From contig PBYI01000066.1 of NCBI GenBank assembly GCA_002729525.1, positions 1 to 32,547 on the forward strand: 32,547 nt of DNA. The letters run 5' to 3'. Shown piece after piece: positions 7,014-16,100 of this stretch. Position numbers and translations under genes: made by a program. Source of the stretch: Nocardioides sp. (GTDB lineage Bacteria; Actinomycetota; Actinomycetes; Propionibacteriales; Nocardioidaceae). Positions within the stretch are counted from its first letter, which is position 1, and every line of letters starts with the position of its first letter. A model generated the notes under the pieces. The model searched no databases. It was not told the origin of the DNA and saw nothing but the letters and a program-made list of their open reading frames with translations.

Positions 7014-8318
7014 TCAGACGGTGCAGCGCGACGCTGCGCTCGACACGCCAGGACGTGCTGGGTGGCTCGGGTGGGTGGGGGTGGTGGGACAGGACTGCTC
7101 GGAGGAGGTCGGAGGGCGCGGTGCCCGCGCGCCGAGGCCGTCGGCGAGCACCTCGACGACCTGGGCGCGCATCCGCGCCCAGCTGAAGCGCGACGCCCAG
7201 GCGCGGGTGACGGCGTACGTCGTGGCGCGCTGCGCTGGGTCGGCCTGCGCGTCCAGGACGAGCGCGGTCGCCTCGGCCAGGCCGGCGACCATCGCCGGGC
7301 CGTAGTCGGGCACCGGGTCGGGCACCAGCCGGCCGGTCTCGCCGTCGCGGACGGAGTCGCGCAGACCGGGGACGTCGCGCGCGACCGTCGGGACGCCGTA
7401 GCCGGCGGCCTCGACGACGACCTGGCCCCAGCCCTCGATGTCGCTGGCGCAGACGTGGACGGCGGCCCGCCGCAGCAGGCGGTCCTTGGTCTCCTCGTCG
7501 ACGTAGCCGTGGAACGTCACGTGGTCGGCGACGCCGAGCTCGCCCGCGCGGACCTCGAGGCGCTCGCGCTCGGGGCCCTGGCCGCAGACGTCGAGGTGCA
7601 GCGACGGGCGCTCCGCCAGCAGCGTGGCCAGCACCTCGAGCACGAGGTCGACCCGCTTGTGCGGCACCAGGCGGCCCAGGGCGAGCAGCCGGTCGGGGTC
7701 CTGGTCGAGGAAGCCGTCCTCGTCCAGGTCGGGCGCCTCGGTGCCGTTCTGGATCAGGCCGACCGGTCCGCTCCAGCCGAGCTGCTCGCGCATCTCGACC
7801 CGGGTGGAGTCGGACACCGCGAAGGTCGGGCGGTCGCGGTAGACCCGCGGCATCGCCACGCGCTCGAGCCACTGGCCCAGCAGCGCCAGCGGGCGGGGGA
7901 AGTAGGTGAGGAACTGCTGCTGGTGGACGTGGTGCAGCACCAGGAGCACCGGGGTCCGGCGGCGCACGAACAGCGGCGACCACGACGGGATGCCGCACTC
8001 GGGGTCGACCACGGCGTCGATGCGACGACGGTGCCGCAGCAGGCGCCAGGCGGCGTACGCGTAGTAGCCGAAGGCTCCGCCGCCGCGGCGTACGACGACG
8101 CCGTCGCGCACCTCGACGCGGGCCTGCCCCGGCTCGCGCGCGGTGACGTACTCGACGGTGGCGCCGGCTTCGAGGGCGGCGCGGGCCGCCTCCCAGGCGT
8201 AGCGCTCCGACCCGCCGGCCAGCGAGTGGTCGAGGTCGCGCCAGTTGACGACCGCGACGTGGCGGCCGCGCAGCGGCTGACCCGGGACCACCGGGTGCGA
8301 CGGGACGGGACGGGACAC
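7014..8318 (-). CDS. GT4-family glycosyltransferase
   Basis: The 434-residue protein is a retaining, GT-B fold glycosyltransferase. The N-terminal domain begins VAVVNWRDLDHSLAGGSERY, with the Gly-Gly-Ser/Glu loop typical of GT4. The C-terminal nucleotide-sugar domain has ALGRLVPHKRVDLVLE, GQGPERERLE, VTFHGYV and the E-x7-E motif (E295 and E303, in EGWGQVVVEAAG). GTG 8318 was chosen because it sits 5 nt after the stop of the upstream GT2 gene with GGAGG about 10 nt before it; the frame stays open far upstream, but that part overlaps GT2. The tail after residue 400 is Pro/Ser/Thr-rich and probably disordered. The sugar donor and acceptor are unknown; the context suggests cytoplasmic steps of envelope glycan synthesis. 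Confidence 0.88.
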   Translation of the reverse strand: MSRPVPSHPVVPGQPLRGRHVAVVNWRDLDHSLAGGSERYAWEAARAALEAGATVEYVTAREPGQARVEVRDGVVVRRGGGAFGYYAYAAWRLLRHRRRIDAVVDPECGIPSWSPLFVRRRTPVLLVLHHVHQQQFLTYFPRPLALLGQWLERVAMPRVYRDRPTFAVSDSTRVEMREQLGWSGPVGLIQNGTEAPDLDEDGFLDQDPDRLLALGRLVPHKRVDLVLEVLATLLAERPSLHLDVCGQGPERERLEVRAGELGVADHVTFHGYVDEETKDRLLRRAAVHVCASDIEGWGQVVVEAAGYGVPTVARDVPGLRDSVRDGETGRLVPDPVPDYGPAMVAGLAEATALVLDAQADPAQRATTYAVTRAWASRFSWARMRAQVVEVLADGLGARAPRPPTSSEQSCPTTPTHPSHPARPGVSSAASRCTV

Positions 8319-8323
8319 GAGGA

Positions 8324-9148
8324 TCAGGCCTCCACCGCGGTGCCGCCGACGAGGGCGAGCGAGGGCGCCCCGGCAGGACGCTCGTGGGCGTGCAGGGCGG
8401 GGACGGCGGACGCCGCGGCCAGCCCGGCGGCGGCGACGCGCAGCGGGCGCAGTCGGCGCGAGATGGTGGCGAGCGCCCAGAAGGACGCCGGGCCGTGCCG
8501 CAGCGGCTCGAAGGTCGAGCCGGGCACGTCGACCCACTGCACCGGGAACTCCACGACCGAGGCGCCGGCGATCTGGCAGCGGGCCAGGACCTCGACGTCG
8601 AAGGAGAAGCCGGTGGTGCGCAGCTCGGCGAAGACGGCGCGGGCGAGGTCGCCGTCGAAGAGCTTGAAGCCGCACTGGGTGTCGGCGACACCCGGCACGA
8701 TGCGGGCGGTCAGCTCGCGGTAGCGGCGTGCGCCGTTCTCGCGCAGCGCGCTGTGCCGGGCCTGCGCGTGCGAGCCGTCGGCCGCGCGCGACCCCACCGC
8801 CACGTGGGCGCCGAGGGCCAGCCGGCGCAGGCCCTCGAGCAACGCGGTGTTGTCGGTGGCGCCGTCGGCGTCGAGGAAGCCCACGACGTCGGCGTCGGTC
8901 GCGGCCACGCCCGCGGCCACGGCCGCGCCCTTGCCGCGCACGCGGCAGGTGACCACCCGCACCGGCAGCGCGACGCTGTCGGCCTCGCGGGCCACGTCGG
9001 CGGTGCGGTCGGTGCTGGCGTTGTCGACGACGACGACCTCGACCTCACCGAGGGTCCCCCGGTGCGCGCGCACGAAGCGGCGCAGCTCGCGCAGCGTGCG
9101 CGGCAGGCGGTCCTGCTCGTTGTACGCAGGCACGACGAGTTGCAGCAT
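8324..9148 (-). CDS. GT2-family glycosyltransferase (polyprenyl-phosphate sugar transferase type)
   Basis: This 274-residue protein starts LQLVVPAYNEQDRLPRTL and has VVVDNASTDRTADVA, VRGKGAAVAAG, the metal-binding DADGATD (D93, D95) and DTQCGFKLFDGDLA. That set matches ALG5/DPM1-like GT2 enzymes, which transfer a sugar from a nucleotide to polyprenyl phosphate at the inner membrane face. Such lipid-linked sugars are donors for GT-C enzymes, three candidates for which lie in the same block. ATG 9148 is preceded by GGGAGGGG with suitable spacing, so longer versions of the frame were rejected. A weakly hydrophobic stretch (LRVAAAGLAAASAVPAL) lies near the C-terminus. The link to GT-C donors is inference from family and position. 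Confidence 0.87.
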   Translation of the reverse strand: MLQLVVPAYNEQDRLPRTLRELRRFVRAHRGTLGEVEVVVVDNASTDRTADVAREADSVALPVRVVTCRVRGKGAAVAAGVAATDADVVGFLDADGATDNTALLEGLRRLALGAHVAVGSRAADGSHAQARHSALRENGARRYRELTARIVPGVADTQCGFKLFDGDLARAVFAELRTTGFSFDVEVLARCQIAGASVVEFPVQWVDVPGSTFEPLRHGPASFWALATISRRLRPLRVAAAGLAAASAVPALHAHERPAGAPSLALVGGTAVEA

Positions 9149-9212
9149 CGGTCCCCTCCCAAGGCCGTGCGGGACGCGCCGCGGGACCCTCCCGGTCCGC
9201 GGCGCGTCGGGT

Positions 9213-9392
9213 TCAGCGAGCGTCGTAGGAGACGATGGCGTTCTGGTCGGTGGGCGCCGAGGTGTTCTGCGGCGCGACCGCGTTGACGGCGCCGAACGCG
9301 ACACCGGCGCCGAGGACGTCCCCGACACCGACGGTGACGGCAGTCTTGACCGCGCCGGTCATGGCGGCGCCGGACGAGTTGGACGTGCTCAT
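9213..9392 (-). CDS. Small one-helix protein, DUF2613-like
   Basis: A 59-residue protein with a short polar N-terminus, one hydrophobic Gly/Ala/Val-rich helix (about residues 15-40) and a polar tail ending SYDAR. ATG 9392 is preceded by GGGAGGG at about 9 nt; the frame extends upstream, but with no better start. DUF2613 proteins are single-helix secreted or membrane peptides of this size; from memory Rv0236A, next to aftD (Rv0236c), is one. Here too the small gene lies in the same strand block as an aftD homologue. The call depends mainly on size, helix and neighbourhood; sequence similarity could not be tested. A partner or chaperone role for the glycosyltransferases is speculation. Confidence 0.6.
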   Translation of the reverse strand: MSTSNSSGAAMTGAVKTAVTVGVGDVLGAGVAFGAVNAVAPQNTSAPTDQNAIVSYDAR

Positions 9393-9455
9393 GTGCTGCT
9401 GTTCCCTCCCCAGGAAGACACGGGAGGTCACGGCGACGCCTTGGTGTGACGTGCC

Positions 9456-11234
9456 TTACCCCCCCACGCGGAGTATGCGCCACCCTGCGGCCAACAGCAA
9501 ACACAACGCGAACATCTGGCCCGCGAGGACCAGCGGGCCGTAGTCATTCCGGCTACTCGCGAGTACGGGTCGGTCGCCGTCGACCGGGTCGGAGGTCCCG
9601 AGCGACACCAGCAGCAGCTCGCCGCGGTCGAGCGCGACCGTCCCTGTCGGCACCACGACGGCCGGGTCGTCACGGTCCACGACGCGCTCGACCAGCACCC
9701 ACCGGGCGCCGAGCCCGGCGAGGGCCTCGGCCAGCGCGGCGGGGTCCTCCCCCGCGGCCTCGACGGCCGCGCCGACCGCGCCGACGCGCACGTCCTCGGC
9801 CGGCACGACGGTGTCGTCGAGGAACGTGCGGTCGTCGACCAGCACCGTGCCCGGCAGGTAGCGCGGCGCCGGGTCGAGCACGGCGCGACCGCCGCTGACC
9901 TCCAGCCGCCGGAACGACCCCGTCCACGGCAGCACCACGACCGGCCCGGGGTCGGCCGCGACGAGGTGGGCGACGTCGTCCCACTCCGGGCCGTAGCGCT
10001 CGACCGGCACCGCGTCGCCGCGCCACCCGAGACCCTGCGACGGCAGCAGCACGACCGGGGCGAGGACGAGGAGCCCGGTCGCGACGGCCGCGGGCGCACG
10101 GCCCGCACCCAGGCGTCGTACGACGTCGCGGGCCGCGGTCGTGGTGCCGGCGAGACCGGTCGCGAGCAGCAGCGCGGCCGGGGCCACCGAGCGGTGGGAG
10201 TCGCGCAGCATCGCCGCGCCGGGCATCCGCTGGGCGAGCGCGCCCAGCACGTCGGCGCCCGCACCCCAGGTAGGGAGCAGGGCGAGCAGCAGCGCCCCGC
10301 CCGCGACCACGGCCAGCCGGACGACCTCCGCGCGCCGGTCGTCGTCGCCGGCCGCGCGCGCGTCGGCGAGCACCCGGCGTACGCCGGCCAGGGCGGTGAG
10401 CACCAGGAGTCCCGCGAGCGCGACCACGACGGCGCTGGTGCGCTCGGCCGGGACGATCGATGTCTTCCAGGTGCCGCCGAGCGAGACCAGGCTGGGCAGC
10501 ACCCCGAGCGGCGACTCCGCGCGCGCGGCGAACGCCGCGAACGCCTCGGCGCCGGACACCGTGGCCGACACGGTGGCCGACGCGGACGCCAGCAGCGACG
10601 GCAGCAGCCAGGGCAGGTTGGCGACCAGCGCGAGACCGGCCACCAGCAACCAGCGACGCACCGACCGGCCGAGCACCAGCACCCCGAGCACCACCGCCGC
10701 GGTCACGCCGCTGGACGGCGCGCACACGGCGGCCGCGAGCAGCACCAGCGCCGCGGGCGCCCACGCGCCCGGGGCACCACGACGTACGCGACGGGCGGCC
10801 AGCACGACCCACGGCAGCACCAGGTAGCCGAGCGTGATCGCCCACTGCCCCATCTGCAGGTGCTCGAGCACCCAGGGGTTCCAGAGCACGACCGACACCG
10901 CGGCCGCTCGCGCCCACCACGGGTACGCCGGCACCAGCCGCGCCGCGCCGATGCCGCCGAGCAGGAAGCCACCGGCCAGCAGCACCCGCTGCACCACCTC
11001 GCCCGGCACGGCGTACGTCGCCAGCGAGACGAGGGCGTCCATCGGCACCGCCCTCGGGAGCCCGCCGTCGAGACCGAGCCACTCCGGCTTCCACGGCTGG
11101 TGCGGCACGAAGACCATGTCGCCGACCAGCCAGAAGCCCGGCCGGACCAGCAGCGGGCCCAGGGTGAGCAGGGTGAGCAGCAGCGGCCAGGCGACGTCGG
11201 TGGCGCCCACGCGCGGGAGGCCCCGGCGGGTCAC
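9456..11234 (-). CDS. Polytopic membrane protein, possible GT-C glycosyltransferase
   Basis: The 592-residue protein has roughly ten or more hydrophobic segments. These are followed by a soluble C-terminal region (about 420-560, including VVVLPWTGSFRRLEVSGG) and a final membrane segment near the end. The first extracytoplasmic loop, about residue 35, holds VGDMVFVPHQPW, an acidic residue in the position where GT-C enzymes carry their catalytic Asp/Glu. A conserved-looking MLRDSHRSVAP segment precedes a later helix. GTG 11234 overlaps the preceding stop as GTGA, which fixes the start by coupling. I do not recognise a named family; the GT-C suggestion is based on topology, the loop acid and the aftD neighbourhood. 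From memory, Rv0226c, beside the DUF3068 gene in M. tuberculosis, is a similar-sized membrane protein and worth comparing. Confidence 0.7.
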   Translation of the reverse strand: MTRRGLPRVGATDVAWPLLLTLLTLGPLLVRPGFWLVGDMVFVPHQPWKPEWLGLDGGLPRAVPMDALVSLATYAVPGEVVQRVLLAGGFLLGGIGAARLVPAYPWWARAAAVSVVLWNPWVLEHLQMGQWAITLGYLVLPWVVLAARRVRRGAPGAWAPAALVLLAAAVCAPSSGVTAAVVLGVLVLGRSVRRWLLVAGLALVANLPWLLPSLLASASATVSATVSGAEAFAAFAARAESPLGVLPSLVSLGGTWKTSIVPAERTSAVVVALAGLLVLTALAGVRRVLADARAAGDDDRRAEVVRLAVVAGGALLLALLPTWGAGADVLGALAQRMPGAAMLRDSHRSVAPAALLLATGLAGTTTAARDVVRRLGAGRAPAAVATGLLVLAPVVLLPSQGLGWRGDAVPVERYGPEWDDVAHLVAADPGPVVVLPWTGSFRRLEVSGGRAVLDPAPRYLPGTVLVDDRTFLDDTVVPAEDVRVGAVGAAVEAAGEDPAALAEALAGLGARWVLVERVVDRDDPAVVVPTGTVALDRGELLLVSLGTSDPVDGDRPVLASSRNDYGPLVLAGQMFALCLLLAAGWRILRVGG

Positions 11235-13117
11235 GGCGCCTCGGGCAGACCCGCGGCCGCCTGCGGCACGCACACCGTGCCGGGCCCGGCGGTGTGCATC
11301 GTCAGGCCGGTCACCGGGTAGCCGACGTCGGGCACGACGAGCCAGGCGATGTTGGGGCCGGGGCGGGCGAGGAACCGGCCGGTCCACGGGTCGGAGCCGC
11401 CGGTGCTCACCTCGACGGGCGTCTCGTCGGAGGTGTAGTAGCCGACCCGCACCAGCACCCGACCGCGCAGCGGCAGGCCGAAGCGGATCCGGCGCGGCTC
11501 ACGGGTGACCGGGTGACCGCAGCCCTCGACCGGTCCGGGCAGCGTCACCACCGGCTGGGCCAGCACCGGCTCGAGCAGGGTGCCGTCGTCGGCCACGACC
11601 CGCAGCCGCGGCGACGCCTCGTCGACGGCGACGTCCTCGGGCAGCGGCGCGAGCACCCGGGAGAGCAGCGAGTCGTTCCCGACCAGCGGCAGCACCACGT
11701 CGGCAGGTGCGAGGTCGTCGACGATCACCTGGGTGGGGTCGGCGGCCAGCGACGCACGGATGCCGGTGAGCCACTGCCGGTCCTCGGTGTTCTGGAAGTG
11801 CGGCACCAGCACGGCGCTGCCCGCTAGCGCCCCGAGGCCGTACGCCGCGACGGCGGCGGCGACGACCGTGGTGCGCAGGCGGCGCCAGGTCAGCCGGCCG
11901 CGCAGCCGCCCGGGCAGCCACCGCTCGGGCGCCCAGCCGAGGTGACGGGGTGCGCCGCGCAGGGCCAGCGCCACCGCGAGCACGGCGACGTGGATCGCGT
12001 CGGAGGAGTAGCGCGGGTCCAGGCCGATCAGCCGGCCGAAGCCGCCGCGGCCGGCGAGCACCAGCGCGAGGTCGGCCGCGACGTAGGCGACCAGGAAGGC
12101 GAGCGCCCAGCGACGTGCGGGGCCGCCGCGCCACAGCAGCAGCCCCCAGACGGCGGCGACCACCAGCCAGGAGGCCACCACGACCCACGGAGCGGGCAGG
12201 ACCGCGCCACCCTCGAGCCGGGCGTCCCAGGGGCCGGAGGCGATGCCGGGGACGACGTTCTCGCCGACGAACGCCCAGCTGATGGAGGCGGTCGTGCGCA
12301 GCGAGGTGCCACCGCCCTCGACGCTGGTCAGCATCGAGTGCGCGACCAGGTAGGCGCCGAGCAGCCCCACGAGCGCGACCCACAGCCAGCGCAGCTCCTT
12401 GACCGCCGCCGGCAGCCGCCGCCAGCCACGGGCGGCCGGGTCGTCGACCAGGCACACCGCCGCCGCCAGCACCACCGGCGGCACCAGCACCGAGCGCTCG
12501 TGCCACAGCAGGCCCACCAGGCAGGCCAGCACGACCAGCGCCAGGTCGACGTGACGCCACCGGTCGCCCGGCGGTCGCGAGCGCGCCCGCAGCAGGAACA
12601 GCACCGCCGCCAGCGAGCAGGCGACGTGCGGCCACAGCCCCATCGCCGCGCTCCACCACAGCGTCGTCGCGAGGGTCAGCGGCGACCAGCAGAACGCCGC
12701 GAGCAGCGGCACCCGCGCCCAGCGCCCGGGCAGCAGCCGGCTCAGCACCAGCCACATCAGCACCGAGGCGAGCAGCTGCATCCCGAGCACGAAGGTGCCC
12801 ACCACGCCCCAGGAGTACGGAGACCCGTGCGCGACCAGCCAGTAGACGAGCTGCTGCGCCGGGTTGACGTGGCCCGCGGTGTCGCGCACCAGGAACGAGA
12901 GGTCGAGCGAGGCGGCCCCGGCCCGGCCGGAGAGGTAGAAGTCGTCCTGGTTGAAGAACGAGTCCGCGAGCAGCCGGCCACGCCAGGCCACCGTCACCAG
13001 CAGCACCGCGACCGCCGCGAGCCCCTGGCGGCCGGCCCAGGCGCGCGGACGCGCCGCCGTCTGCGCGGCGCTCTGCGTCGGCTCCGTCGTCGCCACGGTC
13101 GTCGTCACGGCGCTCAT
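11231..13117 (-). CDS. Polytopic membrane protein, GT-C-like glycosyltransferase
   Basis: This 628-residue protein begins with a polar 30-residue leader and a first helix (GLAAVAVLLVTVAWRG). It then has FFNQDDFYLSG with D58-D59 in the first outer loop, the position and type of the acidic motif of GT-C enzymes that use polyprenyl-phosphate sugars. About ten further helices follow, then an extracytoplasmic C-terminal region from about residue 440 to the end, partly beta-rich. ATG 13117 overlaps the aftD stop as ATGA, so translation is coupled. Substrate is unknown. Rhamnosyl-, arabinosyl- and mannosyltransferases all have this shape. It is probably a partner of AftD in an extracytoplasmic glycan pathway, by inference from coupling. 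Confidence 0.75.
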   Translation of the reverse strand: MSAVTTTVATTEPTQSAAQTAARPRAWAGRQGLAAVAVLLVTVAWRGRLLADSFFNQDDFYLSGRAGAASLDLSFLVRDTAGHVNPAQQLVYWLVAHGSPYSWGVVGTFVLGMQLLASVLMWLVLSRLLPGRWARVPLLAAFCWSPLTLATTLWWSAAMGLWPHVACSLAAVLFLLRARSRPPGDRWRHVDLALVVLACLVGLLWHERSVLVPPVVLAAAVCLVDDPAARGWRRLPAAVKELRWLWVALVGLLGAYLVAHSMLTSVEGGGTSLRTTASISWAFVGENVVPGIASGPWDARLEGGAVLPAPWVVVASWLVVAAVWGLLLWRGGPARRWALAFLVAYVAADLALVLAGRGGFGRLIGLDPRYSSDAIHVAVLAVALALRGAPRHLGWAPERWLPGRLRGRLTWRRLRTTVVAAAVAAYGLGALAGSAVLVPHFQNTEDRQWLTGIRASLAADPTQVIVDDLAPADVVLPLVGNDSLLSRVLAPLPEDVAVDEASPRLRVVADDGTLLEPVLAQPVVTLPGPVEGCGHPVTREPRRIRFGLPLRGRVLVRVGYYTSDETPVEVSTGGSDPWTGRFLARPGPNIAWLVVPDVGYPVTGLTMHTAGPGTVCVPQAAAGLPEAP

Positions 13118-16100
13118 CGCCCGACCGCCCCGGCACGACGCCGACCCCGAGAACCCCGCGCCGCAGTCGTGCCGAGCGACGCGGTGACCACCACCGCGCC
13201 CACCACGACGCCGACGGCCGCGGCGGCGAGCACGTCCCCGGCCGCGCCCATCCAGCCCGGCCCGGGCAGCACGTCGAGCAGCGCCGACGACACGATCGCG
13301 ACCGCCGCGACCAGCGCGGCGCCGGCGGCCGCGCGCTCCCGCGCACGCGAGCGGCGTACGACGAGGGCGGTGGCGAGCACGCCGAGGCCGAACGCCGGAC
13401 CGAGCAGCACGCCCAGGCCCAGCGCGGCCAGCGTCGCGACCGCGGCACGCGCCCGCGGACGACCCGGCGACCACGGCCGGGCGGTCCCCCAGTCGCCGGG
13501 CGGCGTCTCCCGCGGGAGGCCGCGGCCGCGGACCGCCCCTACCAGCGCGAGCAGCAGTGCGGCGAGACCGGCCAGCAGCACGGCGCCGCTGACGAGGGGT
13601 CCGGCGACGAGCACGGCGGTCCAGGTGCGCTGCGGGGCCAGGACCAGGTCGACGTCGACCGGGTCGGCCGACGCGGGCAGCACCCAGCCCTGCTGCCACC
13701 CGTCGACCCGCAGCGCGGTCAGCGGCTCGCCGTCGACCTCCGCGCGCCAGCCCGGGTTGAAGCTCTCCGGCAGCCACAGCAGCGCGGACTCCCCCTGCGC
13801 GACCTGCACGCGCCGCTCGGTGTCGCCCCACGTCGTCGTGGTGACCGCGCGCGCGACTGCGCCCGCGTCGGCGGTGACGTCGGCGGCGCCGTACACCTGC
13901 GCCCGGGCGAGGTCGGCCGGCACCGCGGCCAGCTCGACCACCTGGAACTCCGCCGACGGCGTGGTGCGCACCCGGTGCTCGCCGGCGCCCACCGTGACCG
14001 CGGCGCCGCCGGCCAGGCCCTCGTCACCCGCGTCACCCTCCGCCGCGTCGTCGTCGGTCGAGCCGGCGTCGGGGTCGCAGCTCTCGATCGTCAGCGGACT
14101 GCCGTTGAGGACGTCGCCCATCGTGCCCGACACCCGGGTCGCGACGACCTCACCGTCGATCTCGACCGCCGGGCCGAGTCCGCACACCGCACCGGTCGCC
14201 ACCGACGGGTCGAAGCGGCGGGTGAGCCGCACGCCGCGCAGGTCGAGCTCGGACACCGCGACCGTGTCGCGCCCCGCGGCCGGGTCGAAGCTGACGGAGA
14301 AGAACGTGCCGCGCAGCGGCTTGAACCGCACGCCGCCGCGGGAGTCGACCTCGTCGACGTCGACCGCGCGCACCTCGTCCTCGCTGCGCACCAGCACGCC
14401 GGCGGGCGCGCCCGCCAGGCCCAGGCCGAGCCGCAGGCCGCTGATCGTCTGCGGCCGGGCGAAGCGCACGAAGAGCGTCGGGCTGGGGTCGTCGGGCGAG
14501 GACACCCAGGCGGTCGTGGCCTCGCCGTCGTAGGCGAAGCGCGGCCCCACCCGCGGGTCCTCGCCGTACACCGACGACGCGCCGACCTGGCGCTGGGTGA
14601 GCCGGTCGAGCAGGTTGCCCGCGGCGCGGGTGCTGCGGGCGACGACCCGACCGCGGAGCACCACGTCGGAGGAGCCCTCGGTGGTGACCGTGCGGTCCAT
14701 GCCGTCGCCCTCCTCGGCCGGTCGGATCCGCGCCACCGAGCAGTCCGGCGGCCCGGCGACCACGACGCAGGCGCGACGCTCGGCGGTGGTGCCGACCAGC
14801 CAGGCGCCGTCGTCGGGGACTTCCCCGGGCAGCACCAGCGACCGCGTCGGCCGTACGCCGGACACGGTCACCTCGCGCAGGCCGACGCGGGCCCGGCGCG
14901 CCGCCGTCGCTGCCCGCACGACCCGCACCTCGACCCGGTCGACCGGCGTGCCGTCGAACCGGACCACGGCGGGCGCGCCGGTCGTGTCGACGTCGACCCG
15001 GCGCACCTGGCCTCCGGCCCGGACCTCCAGCGTGCGCACCGGCACGACCTGCGGGTCGTCGGCAACCGGGAGCACCCGGACCCGGGTGACCGGGGTCGGC
15101 GCGGCGAGGTCGAGCCGCAGCCACTGGTCCTCGGGGTCGGTGGCCGCGGAGGTGATCCAGCGGGTCTCCGGGTCGCCGTCGACGGCGGCGTACGGGCCGG
15201 CCTGCGGGACCACGGGGCCGAAGTTGTCGGCGTAGCCCTGCGCGGACGACGCGGTGAGCGCGTCCAGACCGTCGTACGCCGCGACGACCTGCTCGGCGCC
15301 GTCGACGGCCGGGTAGTCGTGCACGGCGCGGTCGATCCGGTACGGCTCGTCCGCACCCAGCACCGCCGAGACCGCCTCGTCGGCCGACCCGAAGGCGCGC
15401 TCGCGGCGCTGGTCGCCGTCGGTCACCACGTCCGCGGTGCGGTCCCAGCCGGGCTCGCCCTCGAGGACCGTCGCCTGTCCGGGGTCGACCAGACCGGTGT
15501 CCTGGAGACCGAGCACCGTCTCCGGGGCGCCACGGACCGTGCGGACGTCGTCGAGGGCGGTGGTGCGGACCTCCGGCATCGCGCGGGTGACCTCGAGCAG
15601 CTCGACCTCCTGGCCGCCCTCGCGCACCTCGCCCCAGCCGCCCACGCGCCGCAGGCCCGCGCGGGCCAGCGAGACCGAGGCGCCCGACGGGTGCGGGGAC
15701 CTGGTGAGGTCGCGCAGCAGGTCGCGGCGCACCAGGACGTGCCCGATGCCGGCGCGCGACAGCTGGTCACCCAGCGCCGGGGTCGCCCGGCCGGTGCTCA
15801 CGAGCTGGTCGAGGGCGTCGAGGAAGCGCAACGACTGTCCGGGCACGAGGGGCACCTGGCTGCGGGTGACCATCCGGGTGCCGCCGGTGACGACCAGCGG
15901 CTCGTCGAGGGTCCAGCCCCAGGTCTGCAGCGCGAAGCCGCTGCCCGGCACCACCAGGGTGGCGCGCCCGTCGTCGTGCGCGGACAGGTAGGCGCGTGCC
16001 TCCCGCCACGGGCTCGACACCGCCTCCCAGCCCGGGGAGCGCCCGTGGTCGACCAGCCACGGCTGACCGAGGGCGAGGACCGCGGCGAGCGGCAGGACCA

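Noticed and set aside
11942..14533. A very long plus-strand open frame antisense to aftD and its neighbour
   Set aside because: Its translation is Arg/His/Gln/Ser-rich without domains, while the opposite strand encodes proteins with clear membrane helices and family motifs. Long antisense frames are normal at this GC content; the same holds for 13975-17634 and 17453-21589.
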